A DNA stretch of 64,000 nt from Oreocharis arfaki (lineage: Eukaryota; Chordata; Aves; Passeriformes; Paramythiidae). Position numbers and translations under genes: made by a program. Positions 13,301-27,147 of this stretch are shown here, piece by piece. The notes beneath the pieces are model-generated. The model did no database searches, was not told the DNA's origin, and was given only the letters and a program-made list of their open reading frames with translations. The stretch is taken from positions 105,749 through 169,748 of the forward strand of contig VZRR01013741.1 of the NCBI GenBank assembly GCA_013398015.1, read 5' to 3'. Every line of letters starts with the position of its first letter. Positions within the stretch are counted from its first letter, which is position 1.

Positions 13301-16300
13301 CGGACAATACGAAAGAGACACAGCTTAAAATAGATTACCTTGTAATGAGGTTATGAGGACCCCATCTCAGAGAAGAGATGTAGCAATTGCAAAAGAAAAA
13401 CAGACAAAACCCACCGAAACAAAAAACCCCCAACAAACCTACACATGCCACTCAGATGTCTATTTCATAAACTTTCTCAAGCATCAGACTGAGAACAATG
13501 GTTCTCAAAGCAGGAGCTCCTTAACAGCTTAACAAAATTGGTGGAAAAATTGTGCATGAGAAGGATACATGAATGCCACAGACACGGACATCATCCACAT
13601 CCCTCTATTATCCCACCAGAAGTTGCTAACGTTGTTATTTACTGACTGAGGCAGTGCTAATTCTGAATTACCATAGATATGTTTCATACCTCCAGTTTGG
13701 ATTTCAATACTGAAAACAAGCTGTTATCTTTTCTTTTTTTCCCCTTTCTGTAAAACTAACTCTTGGGGCTTGTAACACGTCCTACAAGAGAACACTGCTC
13801 TCCTTGTGGAGATCTTCCCCTCTTCCCTCTGAATGACGATGATCCGAGTCAGGGTACAGTGAGAATCTCAACCAAAACACTTCACTAAAAATAACAGGAG
13901 TTTTTTTGTTGTTCTGGTTTATAATCTCTGTAACATTTGTTTCTCGTTGTTCATTATTAAGATTCAGTGAAAAACTCAACATCAAGGGACATGCTTTCCC
14001 TTTAAAAAGTTAAATCAGTCAATCAACCTAAATATTTACAAGACTAAAGAACTTGTTAGTCCTTTCATTTAAATACATATCTCTCATATTTATAAAAACA
14101 CTATTCAATTTTTTTTTAAAAGTTTATGCCAAACAGACAAAGCATGTACCTTTATGGGGAACTTTCCTGTTTACTACTAGTAAAAAATTTCATTTCAAAA
14201 CCTGTTTCATGTAATTTTTAATAAAAATCCTTATTTTCTGTATAGGAAAGAAAAGGGGACAGATGCAAACCCTGATGCCAATCTCATGAATACTCGTACC
14301 TGTTGGCAAAACTCAGCAGGTTACTTGTCACGTTTATGTTATTGCTCAATACGCAACCACTGCTGGTTTATGTAAAATCACCTCATTTTCAAGGTCAGAT
14401 TGTAGAGACTTGAACTTTTTTGTTGGAAAAAAACCCCCAAAACAGACTCCCCAGGTTCAAGACTTTAAACCCAGGACAAGCAGCATCTGAGTCCTCTTAC
14501 ACAACCCCTCCAACCAACACAGTCACTGGTACCTGCCAGAAATTCCTCACAAAACTGTACAAATACAAACCACAATTCAAGGAACCAGGAGCTCAGGCAT
14601 TTTCACGTTCAGGTAGTTTCTGCTGTCCACTATCACGGCTTTATGAAACACCAGCTGCCTACAAACTACAGTTTGAGAAACATGGAGGAAACGGACCTCT
14701 AAAATTAAAAAGAAAGAAGAAAAAGCAACGGCCATGCAATGCCGTGGGGAAAACCCTCAAAACGTCTATTGAGCTAGTTAGGCATTTTCCCACACTGTAT
14801 CTTATTGACTGAACCAGTAAACAATTAGTAACATTTTGAAAGTGTTTCAATTTATTTAGCGTGCGAATCAATACAACCTTAAACAATGAACTATGGCACT
14901 CTTCATGCATTTACAGAGCTTTCTGTTTCTTTAGCAATTTTGTTGACTAGATGAGCATCTGTGGCTGCAGAAACAAGTCAACACTCAACAGAAACTACTC
15001 CTAATTTAGCTTTGTTTCATGGAGCTATTTTCACAGCAGTTTCCACTCGACCTTGCACAGAGGCGACAGTAACAGCAGGCTATAGAAAGCTACTGTGTCA
15101 AGAACTGCACAACATCGCTGTGATGGAAAGAAATGGGTTTGGACTTAGGTCTCAGTATGCATGATCTGAGAAACTCTACAAAAAACCCTGCAGCTACCTA
15201 CATCTTTGCATATCAGTTACTGCTTGGGCACAGCGAGTCCTCTAAAACAGTACTCTGGGGAATTTTTCCAGACAGGGATCAAAGCCTCTTGCTAGGCTCC
15301 AATGTTTAGGATGCAGCAACAAAGAAAATGAGGCATCTGGGGATTAGTAAAAATGGAGATTACCAAACTAGCTTCGAAATTGGTAGACAACTGGTAAAAG
15401 AGGTGACAGGAAACCTAGTGATGAACGGGAAAGCTGGAGCAAAATTACTAAACGAGTTCCTTCAGTATCAGCCTCAGAATCAGCCAAACCAATTTGTAAA
15501 TAAACACTGGAATTCACCAGACAAGACCCTCCCACACAGACACCAGTGATACTAAAGACACTCCAATGATCTCCCCACCTTTTTTTTTTTTCTAATTCCC
15601 CACTCCAAACATCCACATATAAATATATAAATTAGCTTGTAGGATGCGTAAGAAGAATGGCTTGAATAATGGCAAGTCTGTCATTCAGGAGGAAGCTAAG
15701 GGAAGATGGATGTCACATAAAATAATGCAAACGAGACCGTCCTTGATAAATACACTGATGACAGATGAAGCCTTATCTGAAGGACAGCCCAGGCACAGAC
15801 AACAAACGCTGTCCATGACTAAATTTGAGCTGTAAATCAGAAAAGTCTTTGAAGTAGAAGGGGGCAGTACTAAATTCTATCTTTGGTAAAGGGAAAATAA
15901 CCAACCCACTCACCTCCCCAGTTAATTTTAAGATGGAGCTTGATTACCGAATCACATTATTTATTCTGTTGAAGGACTCAACTTCACCTTGAACACACTT
16001 TGATTTCATTTCCTAATTCTCACTGAAGGCCAGCCCCAGGTGATAAATGCTCAGATGTTCTCTTATCCTGCAGAAGTCTCACAGCGGATAAACACGATTT
16101 GGAAGAGGAAGGTTTCAGTTTTACTAGACCTGGTTTTCCTGTTTTATATAACAAACAGCAGACCATTGAAAACAAAAACATGACACTAAACCTGACTTTC
16201 CTTAGAGTATTGCTACAAGACCAATCCTTATCCCTCAAAACTATCTAAGCAAAGCAACAGCTGGGAACAGAGGAATCAACCCTATTTTAAAGGTGATGGA

Positions 16301-16956
16301 GGTGAACAAATCCTATTTAGAGAATGAAAAAAACAATTTTTTTCAAATATTCCGTACTTTTAGGAGTACAAATGTTAAGATGTAACAGCTGTGAGATTTA
16401 CATGGCTCCAAGAATACCTTGTGACCAAAACATAACTAATTTGAAAAATGCAGAGAGAATATTAAACTCCATTACTTTGAAACTTAAAAAAAATCTGCAC
16501 CTATTAAAGACCTGAAATACACCTAATTTGTGAGTCCTTGTCCTCTTCTTTGGGGTTTCCTCAAAGGATCTCTGAGACACTGAGCTTCCCACCATGAGTA
16601 CGCAAGGCTGAGCTATGTCACCGATCTGGCCCCCAAAACATCTGTAATACCAACACACAGCTCCTAGCAGAGGGGATGGACCACATGTAAACAACTTCTG
16701 CTCTGGGAATATTAATCTCATTACATGTTTTGATTAACATGGCAATGAAAGCAATTTATTACTTCATTTGGAGAGATAAATCATGTTTAACACAAATAAA
16801 TAAGAATGTAAAGACACCAATTCCTGCCCTCACTACAAGTAAAATGACTCTTAGTTAATAGATCTTTTAGCATGAATCATTTTCCTACAGCAAACAAGTC
16901 AGCTGGGTACACACAGGCTCTGCCAGATCTTTTTCCGCATCTCATGCGTGCACGTG

Positions 16957-16972
16957 CACACACACACACACA
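16957..16972. repeat. CA microsatellite (8 units)
   Basis: Eight CA dinucleotides directly follow a CACGTG E-box (16951-16956) in intron 2. A short simple repeat. Confidence 0.9.
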
Positions 16973-19900
16973 AAACTGAACCAGTGGCCTCTTTTCCCTC
17001 TTCCTTCCCCCCAAAAATGCAACAGCCATGAAAGACCATGGAGTGCTGTAGATATAAAAAGAAATGTCACTGGGCTTTGGAAGCTCTTCCATCCAGCACC
17101 AGTACATATCTCCCTATAAATCTTACACTTCCCCCACATTAACAGAGTACCAGGAGGCTTTAACTGAAAGAGGGAGCAACTAGAAAGGTTTTTAACATGA
17201 GAAAGTTCACTGAGTATCAATGACGAATATCATCTAAGCACCATGAAAAGATACAAAAATGTGACAGAAAAGCTTTCTTTTCCCCTCCCCCATTTGGAGC
17301 AGCGATACTAAAAAGTCCTGGAAAAAGGAGAGGTTTTATGCCATGATCAGCAAGGCATTTAGTCCCATGAGCATTTATCAGTGCAATCCTAATCACAAAT
17401 TCCTAGCTGTCCATGCTATGTAATGCAAAGAGTAGGCAAGCCACCTTACACCCAAGGGGGTTTTATTTTAGCAGCAGGAGACTCAGTATAAAAAGTACCA
17501 AGACGAGCTATTTATTTTTGTAACTACAGCATTTTGTAAATAATGGGAAAATGTAGCTTTTGAAGGTTTCTGCACTGACCTTTACTTGCATCTTGGAGAC
17601 ACTTAACATTAGTGATATCTTTCTATTAAAAAAAAAGGTATAAAGCAGGTCTTGAAGTGAGTTTTAATAACCAAAGTTCAGCAGAACCTGGAGCTGCCCT
17701 GAGGGAAATCGAAGGTCATCTGCCCTACAGAACAAAATCCTCCCTGCAAGGCAGTGCCACAGCAGCTGCAGTCTGTCCATGTTATACCATGTTATAACTG
17801 CATATACACCTTCACTTTCTCCAGGATGTAACATCAGCCAGGTGAATAAGGTTCCAAGAGAAATCTCAGAATCTGGCAAGTACTTATCCTAATGAGCAAC
17901 AGCCCATTAAAATCATTCCTACAAGAAGTCTCCCAAACCAAAATCACACCTAAGCACTGGCTTGAAATCTTCTATGCAATACAAATAACCTGAAGGCCCC
18001 TCTTGACTCATTAAATCACAAAACTATCTCTCCAAGAGGTTAAAATTTAAGTGAAAGCTTAGCCTTGACAAATCCCATCAGATTGTCAAATATGGATTTT
18101 ATGTAGGAACCCCATCTGTTTGTGCAGCTACATGAATATGCAACGTGACTGTTGCTGCAACACTTGCATTCACATTGCGGAAAATTTACAAGTAAGCAGT
18201 TCCCAACTACAATTAAATCGGGAACAAAGTTCTGAAAACACAGGCAGTAAATTGCTGCCTACAAATAGGAGCTTCGAGGCTCTAAGTTTCCTATTCTCTC
18301 CCCCTCACCTGCTGAGATGATTAAACTTTACAGCAGAGATGTGCCACCCTTTGCACTTGAATGAAGGCTTGTTAATGCTCCCAGCTGGGCAGGGTGCACT
18401 GCTCCCTGGAGCGAAGGGCCGGGAGCGTGTGTGACGTCTGCTGTGTGCCACATGACCCAGTGAGTGCCCAGAATGCTGGGCAAATTAATTACCAGTTTCC
18501 CAGGTGAGGGCACTGCCAGCTGGAAGCCACGGGCTGGATGAGTTGTTCAGCAGGGCTAAACCTGCCTGCAGACCACACACACAACCCCGAGCTAACTGCC
18601 GTAGTTCAACACATTCTTCAGTACACATCTGTCCAAATTCGTGCAGCTGCTAGCACAATCCAGCAAACACTCAGTTCATACCCTTTTTTTTCTCGTTATA
18701 GATCAGATTCTGAAGTTTTTAATTCTGCACGTCATAACCTCTGACTAAAGATGGGTTTAGGTCAAGTTCTCCATCCAGTGGAAGGTGACCACAACCCTGC
18801 TTTCCACAGTAGTGCCAACTGTGTGTTGGCAGAGTCAAAACTGCTGCACAGTTAAAGGAACCAACTCCCTACAGAGCACATTCAGGACAGTGGGAGAGAC
18901 TGTCCAACCGCCAGCCCAAAAGGATTGATTTGGCTGTAACCGAGCAAAAGAAACCCCACAACCAGTTGTGAACATTTACAAGCACACTCTACATTCAAGT
19001 TGAAACTGACTGCCAAACCTAAATTAATTCTGGTTTTATGGATGCCAGACAGCTCTCTTGGAAAGCATCACCAGGATTTTAACTTTATACATTTAGCAGT
19101 GATAAATTCTTGGTTATTGGCAAAGATAAAAAAAAAGCCTCTCATCACAAGACAAAATGCTTCATCTCAACCAGCAAATACCCACAGCATCACATTTCTA
19201 ATTATTAAAATCTACTTTGTTACTTTTGAAAGGTTTGGGTTGTTTTGTTTCTTAAATTAAGCCTGTATGTTTTACTCTCAAATTTTCCTGCGAAATACTT
19301 AGAAAGTATTGACAAAAAGTCAGGAATTCATGTAACAGAAGCCACCTCAAACCACCAGGTAGGCAAAGTTCCTTTCTACCAAATACAACCAATTTAAACC
19401 AATTATTGCACAAACACCTCTGTAAATAGTTTGCTCAGCACATTACCTATCATTCTCTAGACTGAAAAATCTAATTAGAAAAAACAAATATATGCTACAG
19501 CACCATTTACACTTCTCAATTTCCACTAAAGAGGCCCTGGATTAGACAAGAAACTCCATCAGGGATAAGACACACTTGCAAATTTGCAAAAGTTGCCACT
19601 CTCTGGATTTTCTGATAGCTACTGTTTCTATCCGGTGGTATCTAGAAGAACAGATTCAAGAGAAATTAAGTAACCCCTCAGTATAGCAGAGTATATCCAG
19701 CAGCTCATGGTGAGATGCCACAGAAATTACCAGGGCAGCAAAGCTTAAAAGTGAGTTCTCCGATTCACACAATTCAAATGAATTTCAGAACAAGCTGACA
19801 ACCATCTAGAAAACAACACTGGGTAACAACAAAACTGTCTCCTTGGAAGAGAATACCAACCCCATGTCACACAAATCACACAAATTCTCCACCCTCCCCA

Positions 19901-21494
19901 ATACCATGCACAAGACATTTCTTATAATACAAGGATTAAACGGATGAGGAGTTTGCACAAACATGCACTCCAAGATATACACAAGCTCAATACATCCAAG
20001 GAATAAACAGACAGATTGGATTCCTGTGCCTCTCCACAACACAGCAGATGTTTCTTCAAATTCAAAGCACAATTATCTTTAATAAGGAATTAAACACAGG
20101 AACTGTCACCGTTAAGTTAGGGTTTTGTTCTCTAGTAACCTTTTTCAAAGCACAGAGGAAGTGATATTTCTCACATAATCTCCCAAACCCCTCCACAATA
20201 TCCTTACAAAGCATTTGACAAATGCGCAATATATTTGTACAAAGCAGGAAGCTGGACGTATCAAACACCCTGGCCTACATTTCTCAGGAGGTCAAATGAA
20301 GGACAGACACATGAAAAGCACTATTTCGGCAGTACATACATTTGGAAAGCAAAATATTTCACTGACTTTTATTTCAGTCTCTTAGATCAGACATTCCCCA
20401 ATTACATGAAAAATGAAATTAAAAAAATTACTTCAAACCCCAAATCAGCCTGTGGAATCATGGAAGTGTGAAAAAACATAGCAGAGATGACTTCACATAC
20501 CCCTAATCACAACCTGAGAAGGTGCATAAATGTTTAGCATTTGGATCAATACATGCCTACACACGGCAGGATTTTCACATTTCAATTCCACTGTTCAGCT
20601 AGGTTTTGAAATTGGATTTTTGGGGGGGTGTTCTGCACCTAATCTCAGTCCGTCCAGGAACAAGTGTATTTCTACCTGGCTGTCAGTGAGGTCAGACCCA
20701 CCTCAAACACCTGAGCTGGCCTGTGGTTTCCCATAAAACAATGTTTTCTATGTATGGTATTATGTGCAAACAAATAGAACCAATCTATAATAAATGCAAA
20801 GTGTCGACCATTGTGTTCATTTCCTTCTCTTCCTATTTCACCCAAGCCTTTCATTCAAAGTACCATCTGAACATAGCAAAACATTCTCTCTCAGACCAGG
20901 ACGAACAGAACACATCCCTATTTCAGTATCACGATGTGGAAGCCTCAGTAGAGGTATTCCATTTGTATTCTCCCCTGCATCTAAATTCTCCCTCCTCTCC
21001 CAACAGAAGCAATCCTGCAAGTAGAGCTGTTCAGATGTGCAGCTAAGTCTTCAGTTTGCAGGAAGAGAACACACAGAACAGGACCACGTATCAGTGCCAA
21101 AATGTGTAACTTCTGACAGAAAATGGCTGGAGAGCAGTAGCCAAGTAAGTCCCCGAGAATCCCCTCTTTTACGTATTTCCCTTCCCTCCCCTAAAAAGCT
21201 TGCTGAAACTGAGCTGACAGATGATGCAAACACCTTTTTACCCTCTGTGCCTTTCTAAGAGAAATTCCAGTCACAATGGAGATAGTAAAAAACTCTTTTG
21301 CAAAAAATCCAGAAGAGATATTATTGAAATCATACAGCACTTGTTATGAATAATTTAACTATGAACTGCCAGTACATTTCATTTCAAAGCTAGTTTGAAC
21401 TGTTAGAATATATTACTACCAACCAACACTCATCAAAGAGTTTCAAAGTCCTCAGTCTCACTGGTATTTGAAAGCTCTTCAGGTTTTTACCAAC

Positions 21495-21534
21495 ACCAAA
21501 AGAGAATAAAACCTAAAACCAAAAGAGAATAAAA
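21495..21534. repeat. 17-bp direct repeat, 23-bp period
   Basis: ACCAAAAGAGAATAAAA occurs at 21495-21511 and again at 21518-21534. A small local duplication in intron 2. Confidence 0.9.
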
Positions 21535-24500
21535 AGCTCCAAACCTTCACAAAACAGAGCGCCTAACCAAAAACCCCTTTTGAGTTTCTTTTTTTTTAAA
21601 TAATGCTCTTCTCTCCCTACTACCCTGAGCTGTCTGAATGGAATCAACTTCAACAGAACCAGTAGCTTGATAAATTACAGTAATTTGCAATTAAACAAAT
21701 ACTTGCAGATAAACATTCAAACAAATGTGCTGTGTTACAACCATGTCAAACTGAAAAGAACGCCATGACTAAGCTGGACACAAACATGGAGCACAAACAT
21801 TTAAAAAGGGTGACTGCATGTTAGCAGGTGAGCTCTCTTACATACTAGGGAAAAACAGTTTTAAAACACTCTTAGTGACAGGTTATTAGCCAGAGAAATA
21901 AGACTACAGCAAGACATGGAAGAAAACCACTAAGATCCCAAGCTTAAATCTTGTCCTCACAAAGACAAAATCTGCCTCACTGACGACTAAATGCCCTGAA
22001 GGATAGTCCTGTCTGAGTGGGAGTAACGTCACGTGTACGTAAGAACAGAATTTAGCATTAAAAATACATGCTTGGGCCTTAACGTGCATGTTAAATGTGT
22101 GCTTCAGAGATTAACATCTTGAGCTAGATTAGAAAGAATTATTTTCTCCTCCTATGGAGTACTGGAAGCCTTATTAGAGCTTGCCTTCCTGTACGACATC
22201 TGGCACGGGCTGACACAAGCTACCTGACTAAAGGAAATGTTAGTCTAGTGACACATCAAAAACGTTTATCTCCGTGCAATGAAGAGCTGTGCTGAAAAAT
22301 ACTACCCTATATATGCTTGCCATTTCATTCATCTCCCTAATGTATTTTAAATCACTTCAGGGATCATGAGGTGCCCTACTTGGAGAGCTTTAGACACCGA
22401 AACGCTCTTCCCACAGCCCAGTTACTCAATAGCGCACAACATGCTGTTCCCAAGGGTGGGGTTTGCAGCCTCCGCACCCATCGGAGCTGGCTGCAGGCGA
22501 GTGCCATCACTCCAGTCCCTCTGGCTGTGCCATGCACCTGCAGTCACGCGCCCATGGGAAAGAACAATAGAAATGCTGGAAGAGATTTGGGAAATTTCCT
22601 GTTAAGAAGGAAGAAAAAATACCCAGTGACACACCCAAGACTTGCAGCTAATGGAATGGCAGGTGCCTGAGAGCTCACGAGAGCTTTTCAGGGAGCAGCA
22701 ATAAGCTCCAGCTGACTCTGACGTTACTCCTTGTAGCACATACGCTCATAAACAAAGCACTCGTAGCTCTGCTGCAGCAACGCAAGGGCTGGCAGAGGTG
22801 TGCCCAGGCTTTTTACATGAGCTCCCCAGAAAAGAAAAGGGACTGGGACATCCTCCTCCTTCCACAGACACCATCACATCACACTGAAGGCAGCAGGCTT
22901 CTGGCCACCAGAAACTGTCAGTAGGAGTTACTGGCAATAGGTACACCCAGTGAAAACCTCTCAGTGATTCACCTTCTCAAATATGATCAGAAGCAAACTC
23001 TTATCTCTTTTTCTTTAAGACCAAAAATGAGGGCTAAACCTTTTAAGAAAATGGATCTGTTTACCTGAAATCAATTTGGATAAAAGCTAGAAGACTCTCA
23101 AAAGAGAAGAAAAAAGAAGTACAGAAAATTGCAAAAAGAAACCGACAATCTGCTCATTATCTGGTATCTGGAAGAGACAGGGGAAAAGTAAAGTCACTTC
23201 ACAGAAGTTCACTTTTATCTGCATGACTTTGTACACATGAAAAACAACACAGACAAGGCCAAGCCCTCACTGAATACTAAAGAAATTCCAAAGACTTCAT
23301 CAGATGACAACATATAGAACCCAGAACCAGCCAACACACGCTCTTCACTTTATTCTTGGGTGTTGTGTGTGCTTGTTCACTGCTGCACTTAATTTTAGAG
23401 GGCTAACACACCTTTTTTTGCCCTTCCTTTCTTACAGTCAGCAGCATAATCAGCTTCTGCAAGAACATCATCTATTGATACACAACTAGCTGTTGATATT
23501 CCAGTAGTTTAATGCTCTAGCTGACTTAGAATACACCAAGATAAAAACTCTGAAGAGCATCTTAAGACGACTTGAAAAACAGAATATATGTAATTATAAC
23601 ATGCAAAGGCATTTTTGCTATACTGAAATAGATTCAAACTGCAAATAATTATTAGTTCTACTACTAAAATCAGAAAATCATGCAATTGGAGTTCTTTAAA
23701 TAACTAACCATCAACTTGAAAGCACCAGTGTTCCTTTTGCTAGAATATGGGGCACAGCTTCCTTCTCCCCTCCAAATTCCAGCTAAAGTCCATGCCTCTG
23801 CACACAGGCAATTAGTCTGGAATTTCCCTGTAACTATACAAGGAAACTGATGGGAACCCAACTTCACTGGCATTACCTGGTGACCAGATCAGATTTAGAA
23901 AGACTGCTAAATTAACAATGTGGATAAATCTCCAAGAACATTCATGGCTGAGATGAAGAGGGGAGGAAAAGACAACTATTGCTCTGACTAGGCTGAAGCC
24001 ACTTAAATAATCTCTAATTTCAAAACTACTTCAAAGAAGTTTCATTTAGTCTTGAGAGTCTTTGACTCCTCCATATCATATCCTGAAACTGCTCCTGTCC
24101 AGTGTGGGAAGCAAGAAGACCCAAATTTGACATTTTATTTAGAAGACTTCAAGGGAAGCAAGCACTATACAAGAGACACATTTCCTCTTAACTCTGCTCA
24201 CAGATGAAGCTGGCCCAACAATTTACAACGGAATGGGTATTTCAGTTGGTCTGACACACAGAAGTGAATTGGTACTGCCTCATACAGCAGTTCAGATGGA
24301 GCAGAACAAAACTTAGAACTTGGATTTAAAAGCAGCACTTAAGTTATAAACTGCATCCCCATTATCAGCCAGGAGAAAGTATCACAGTTTGAGGCTTTTT
24401 CATGTTTAGTTTCTCTGCACCACAAGTGCCATTCAAGTGCACCTTTCTGCAATTAAAAAATTGCCTCAGAGGACTCTAAAGATTTCTCCAAGAAGCTTGC

Positions 24501-26366
24501 TCTTCAGAAACTGCTTAGTAGGTTTCAAAGCGCTAAAACCCCAAACAACCTCCACAAAAACAAACCAAGTAAAAAACGCACAATTATTTTTGGGATGTCT
24601 GAAAACAGAGATGGAAAAGCATTCCCTGCATTCACGGACTTGGACACATGTTCTGATACGAAAGGATATCCCACAGCTGAGCTTTGAAGTGCAACCCCTT
24701 GCTTTATGGGTTGAACCTATAGAAAAATCCGTGTGAAATTTGCCTCATTCCATTTCATGAGCCAAATTCTCCCAAATGTGCTTCCACTCTAACAGAGCAC
24801 ATCAAGGACCAACTTGGTCCTGCATGAACAAAGTACAAAAATTACAGCTTGCAATACAGTGCAATCTAGACGATGAGTAATTGGAAAGACCCAGTTTTTC
24901 CTCCTTTAGCCGAGCATTCCAGGATTTATCCCATCACACATAAAACCCATGGCACACTGGCAACCTGGCTACCGGCACGTTGTTCAGCACCTGTTAGCAG
25001 TAACCTGATGATGATTTTGTTATGACTTCTCACACTGAAAATTACTCAGATCCATGAAATCACATAGAGTGTGGTGTTTTACTTTAAGCATCAAAATTCA
25101 ACAAATCACATTAGCACGCTAAGGAATAATAAAAAAAATCTGTTTAAAGAAAACTTGTGAAAATATTTTATCTTAAGTATTATAAATTTCTTAACCTACC
25201 TTCATGCCATAAAAAATTTTAAATTTAAGTAACCTTTCAAAAAATAAAGGAAAAATAATCCCACAGTGAAAGTGAGAAGACTAAAATTCAGCAAAAAGTA
25301 AATTTTCACACAGCTTTCACCAACTGTAAATAAAAATCATTGAAAGATCTTTATCAGAGAGCAGAATGTTAACAGAACTTGCCATAACATCCTCCACAAT
25401 GTTTTATGTGTAAGTTTAATGACTTCAAGCTGCCATTTACCTGCAGTGATTCCTTTGGGCCAGAAGCAGACCAGCCACAAACACTTTACACTCCGACACT
25501 CTTTATTTATTCACCCCCATGTTCTTTACAAATTCATATCAAAACACAGATTACGTTAAGGGCGAGTGATCCCTCATCCCCGCCACCCGAACACAGGCAC
25601 TCCAACTGGGAATTAACGAGCAATTGACACGGCACCGCTAAGACTCCCTTTCCACAACAGCAGCCCACACCATGTGTATATTTACCTACAATGTATCATA
25701 ACAACCCGGCCACTGCTGCTGACAAGCTGCTGGAAACACACATCACAGGAAGGCAGAAACAAGCTGTGCAGCAGCGTTGTAACAGTAACACTCTTCATCA
25801 CTTCATCAGAGTGACTTTCTTCACAACGGTTAGTTCAAAAAACACAGTTTTCTTCCTTATCGTAATTTTCTCATCACAAAAAAGTTTAATAGGAGGTAAA
25901 AGTACACTTTTCCTCATTCACTTAGGCCTTAACGTGCATGTTTATATGCAATGGGAACAGAGCATTCAGTGAAGCTATAATGTTTAAAATAAAATCTGTA
26001 ATGGAAACCTAATACTGACCATCCTCCCATTAAAAAAAAAAAGCTTGCAAAATACTTCTGACTCAAAGTATTTAGATACAAAAGTGAAGAGACTGCATTA
26101 AGTTACATTTTAGTTCTTGAACATCTTTTCTTGAAATGCTTTACAGCAACCTCCGACTTCCATGCAGTCAATTCATGAAACATGTAATATAGAAAAAAAA
26201 GGCATCAAGGGAAAAGAACAGCAAACCAAGGAAATAATAATTAAAATTGTACTAAAAAAACTGTTAAAACATTCACCTGTTTTTATTATTTCCTAATGCT
26301 TAGCACATTAAAGAACACAAGAAACAGGGAGCACGCACCATAAACACCAGGTTAAAATATACCCAC

Positions 26367-26461
26367 CCCTGGCTGAAAGCTTTTTGGTGTTGATGATTTT
26401 GGCAGCGTACTCTTGTCCTGTGGTGATTTTCATACACCTCCTCACGACGGAGAACGCCCCT
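26367..26461 (-). CDS. CAMK2D: CAMK2D coding exon 2 (ATP loop and catalytic lysine)
   Basis: A 95-nt coding exon on the minus strand with acceptor TTTGGTTTCCAG and donor GTGGGT. It reads K-GAFSVVRRCMKITTGQEY, then AAKIINTKKLSAR, with one extra G that would begin the next codon (Asp in the family). With exon 1 it supplies the kinase N-lobe. The glycine loop is G20-K-G-A-F-S-V-V27, and the VAIK-type lysine is in A-A-K (residue 42 here, 43 in mammalian delta because of the missing Thr). The segment C-M-K-I-x-T-G-Q-E-Y is specific to delta: alpha has C-V-K-V-L-A-G, beta C-V-K-L-C-T-G and gamma C-V-K-K-T-S-T. Length and phase fit the known CaMKII gene structure. A branch-point-like ACTGAC lies about 25 nt before the acceptor. 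The donor has G at +3 and +4 and looks weaker than average. Confidence 0.97.
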
Positions 26462-26679
26462 CTGGAAACCAAAACCGGGCAAAGTGTCAGTCCAACTGAA
26501 ACACTCCACTGCCCCTCCAGCTGCACGGAGGGGTGTGATGTTGCCAGAATTTAAAAAAAAAAAACCAACCAAACAAAAAAACCCCATCACTAAAGGGATT
26601 TTCTGACTTTCTGACAGTGACGGTCAGCATTGATTTTATTCAGCTGAACAGTGAACTCTGCGGGGTAGAAGCCGTGTGA

Positions 26680-26820
26680 CCAATCCCGCTAGCTGGGGCG
26701 GAGGACGGGCGGGTTTTCTCTGCGTCCATGCCGGCACACCGCGGGGGCACACACGGCGGCGGTGGCCGTGTCCCCCTCGGAGGTGACACCGGGGCGGGGG
26801 GGTGACACCCAACATGGCGC
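26680..26820 (+). promoter_or_regulatory. Possible antisense promoter in intron 1
   Basis: On the plus strand, opposite to CAMK2D, the order is CCAAT (26680-26684), a GC-box-type run GGGGCGGGGG (from 26791) and CAACATGGCGC (26810-26820), a YY1-like ATGGCG element that in many CpG promoters sits just after the start site. The ATG opens a 32-codon frame ending at 26912. No transcript evidence exists here and GC-rich DNA produces such motifs by chance. Confidence 0.25.
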
Positions 26821-26910
26821 TCAGGGCTGCGCCTCCCGCCCCGCCGCTGGGGGGCGCCCGCCGCACTCCGAGACCCCTCACAGACCGAGACCCCCACGCC
26901 ACGACAACCT

Positions 26911-26955
26911 AAGAGCTAATAACAACAAAAAATAAAAAAATAATAATAAATAGCA
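26911..26955. repeat. A/AAT-rich low-complexity tract inside the CpG island
   Basis: A stretch of ACA, AAA and AAT repeats in intron 1, abruptly AT-rich between GC-rich flanks. It could be an old poly(A)-derived simple repeat, but no retroposed body is recognisable beside it. Confidence 0.6.
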
Positions 26956-27147
26956 GCACGGGGCGTTGAGGGCAACTCCCCGCCACCCGCCCAGAGCCCC
27001 TCGCCGCCCCGGGGCCGTATGGCTGGAGCCCGGGCGCTCCCGCGGGGCTCTCGGCAGCCGTGAGGGGGCCCCGGGCGCGGCTCCCCCTAGGGCTCACGCA
27101 CCGACCCCCGCAGCCCCCCGTGCCTTCACCCCCCGTTCTCTCCTTAC

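Larger units (their letters stand above)
1..26366 (-). other. CAMK2D: CAMK2D intron 2 (partial, runs off the window)
   Basis: Everything left of exon 2 is downstream in the minus-strand gene and must be intron 2, unless a short exon has been missed. Exon 3 of the family (about 60 nt, starting D-H-Q-K-L-E-R-E) was looked for by eye and not seen, so the intron probably continues beyond position 1. The sequence is AT-rich and only short, unconvincing open frames occur. Supported contents are one CR1 fragment (4127-4265), small tandem duplications (10286-10327, 21495-21534), a CTTATTC/TTAAATTCTC-type tandem stretch (2451-2514), a short CA run (16957-16972) and a pair of identical 18-mers (22075-22092 and 25925-25942). 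I see no other gene or structured RNA here. Confidence 0.85.
26462..27147 (-). other. CAMK2D: CAMK2D intron 1
   Basis: A 686-bp intron bounded by GTAAGG (donor, next to 27148) and TTTCCAG (acceptor, next to 26461). Most of it is GC-rich and belongs to the CpG island. Two AT-rich tracts interrupt it: an A-rich run near 26549-26588 and an AAT/A-rich run at 26911-26955. No coding sequence is supported inside it. A plus-strand CCAAT box, GC box and ATGGCG element lie within it and are listed separately. Confidence 0.93.

Noticed and set aside
1..26366. CAMK2D exon 3 (D-H-Q-K-L-E-R-E...)
   Set aside because: Looked for by eye on the minus strand and not found. A translated search with the kinase sequence would settle it.
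26636..26902. Open frames of 85-88 residues on the minus strand in intron 1
   Set aside because: Arg/Pro/Gly-rich translations of CpG-island DNA lying inside the CAMK2D intron.
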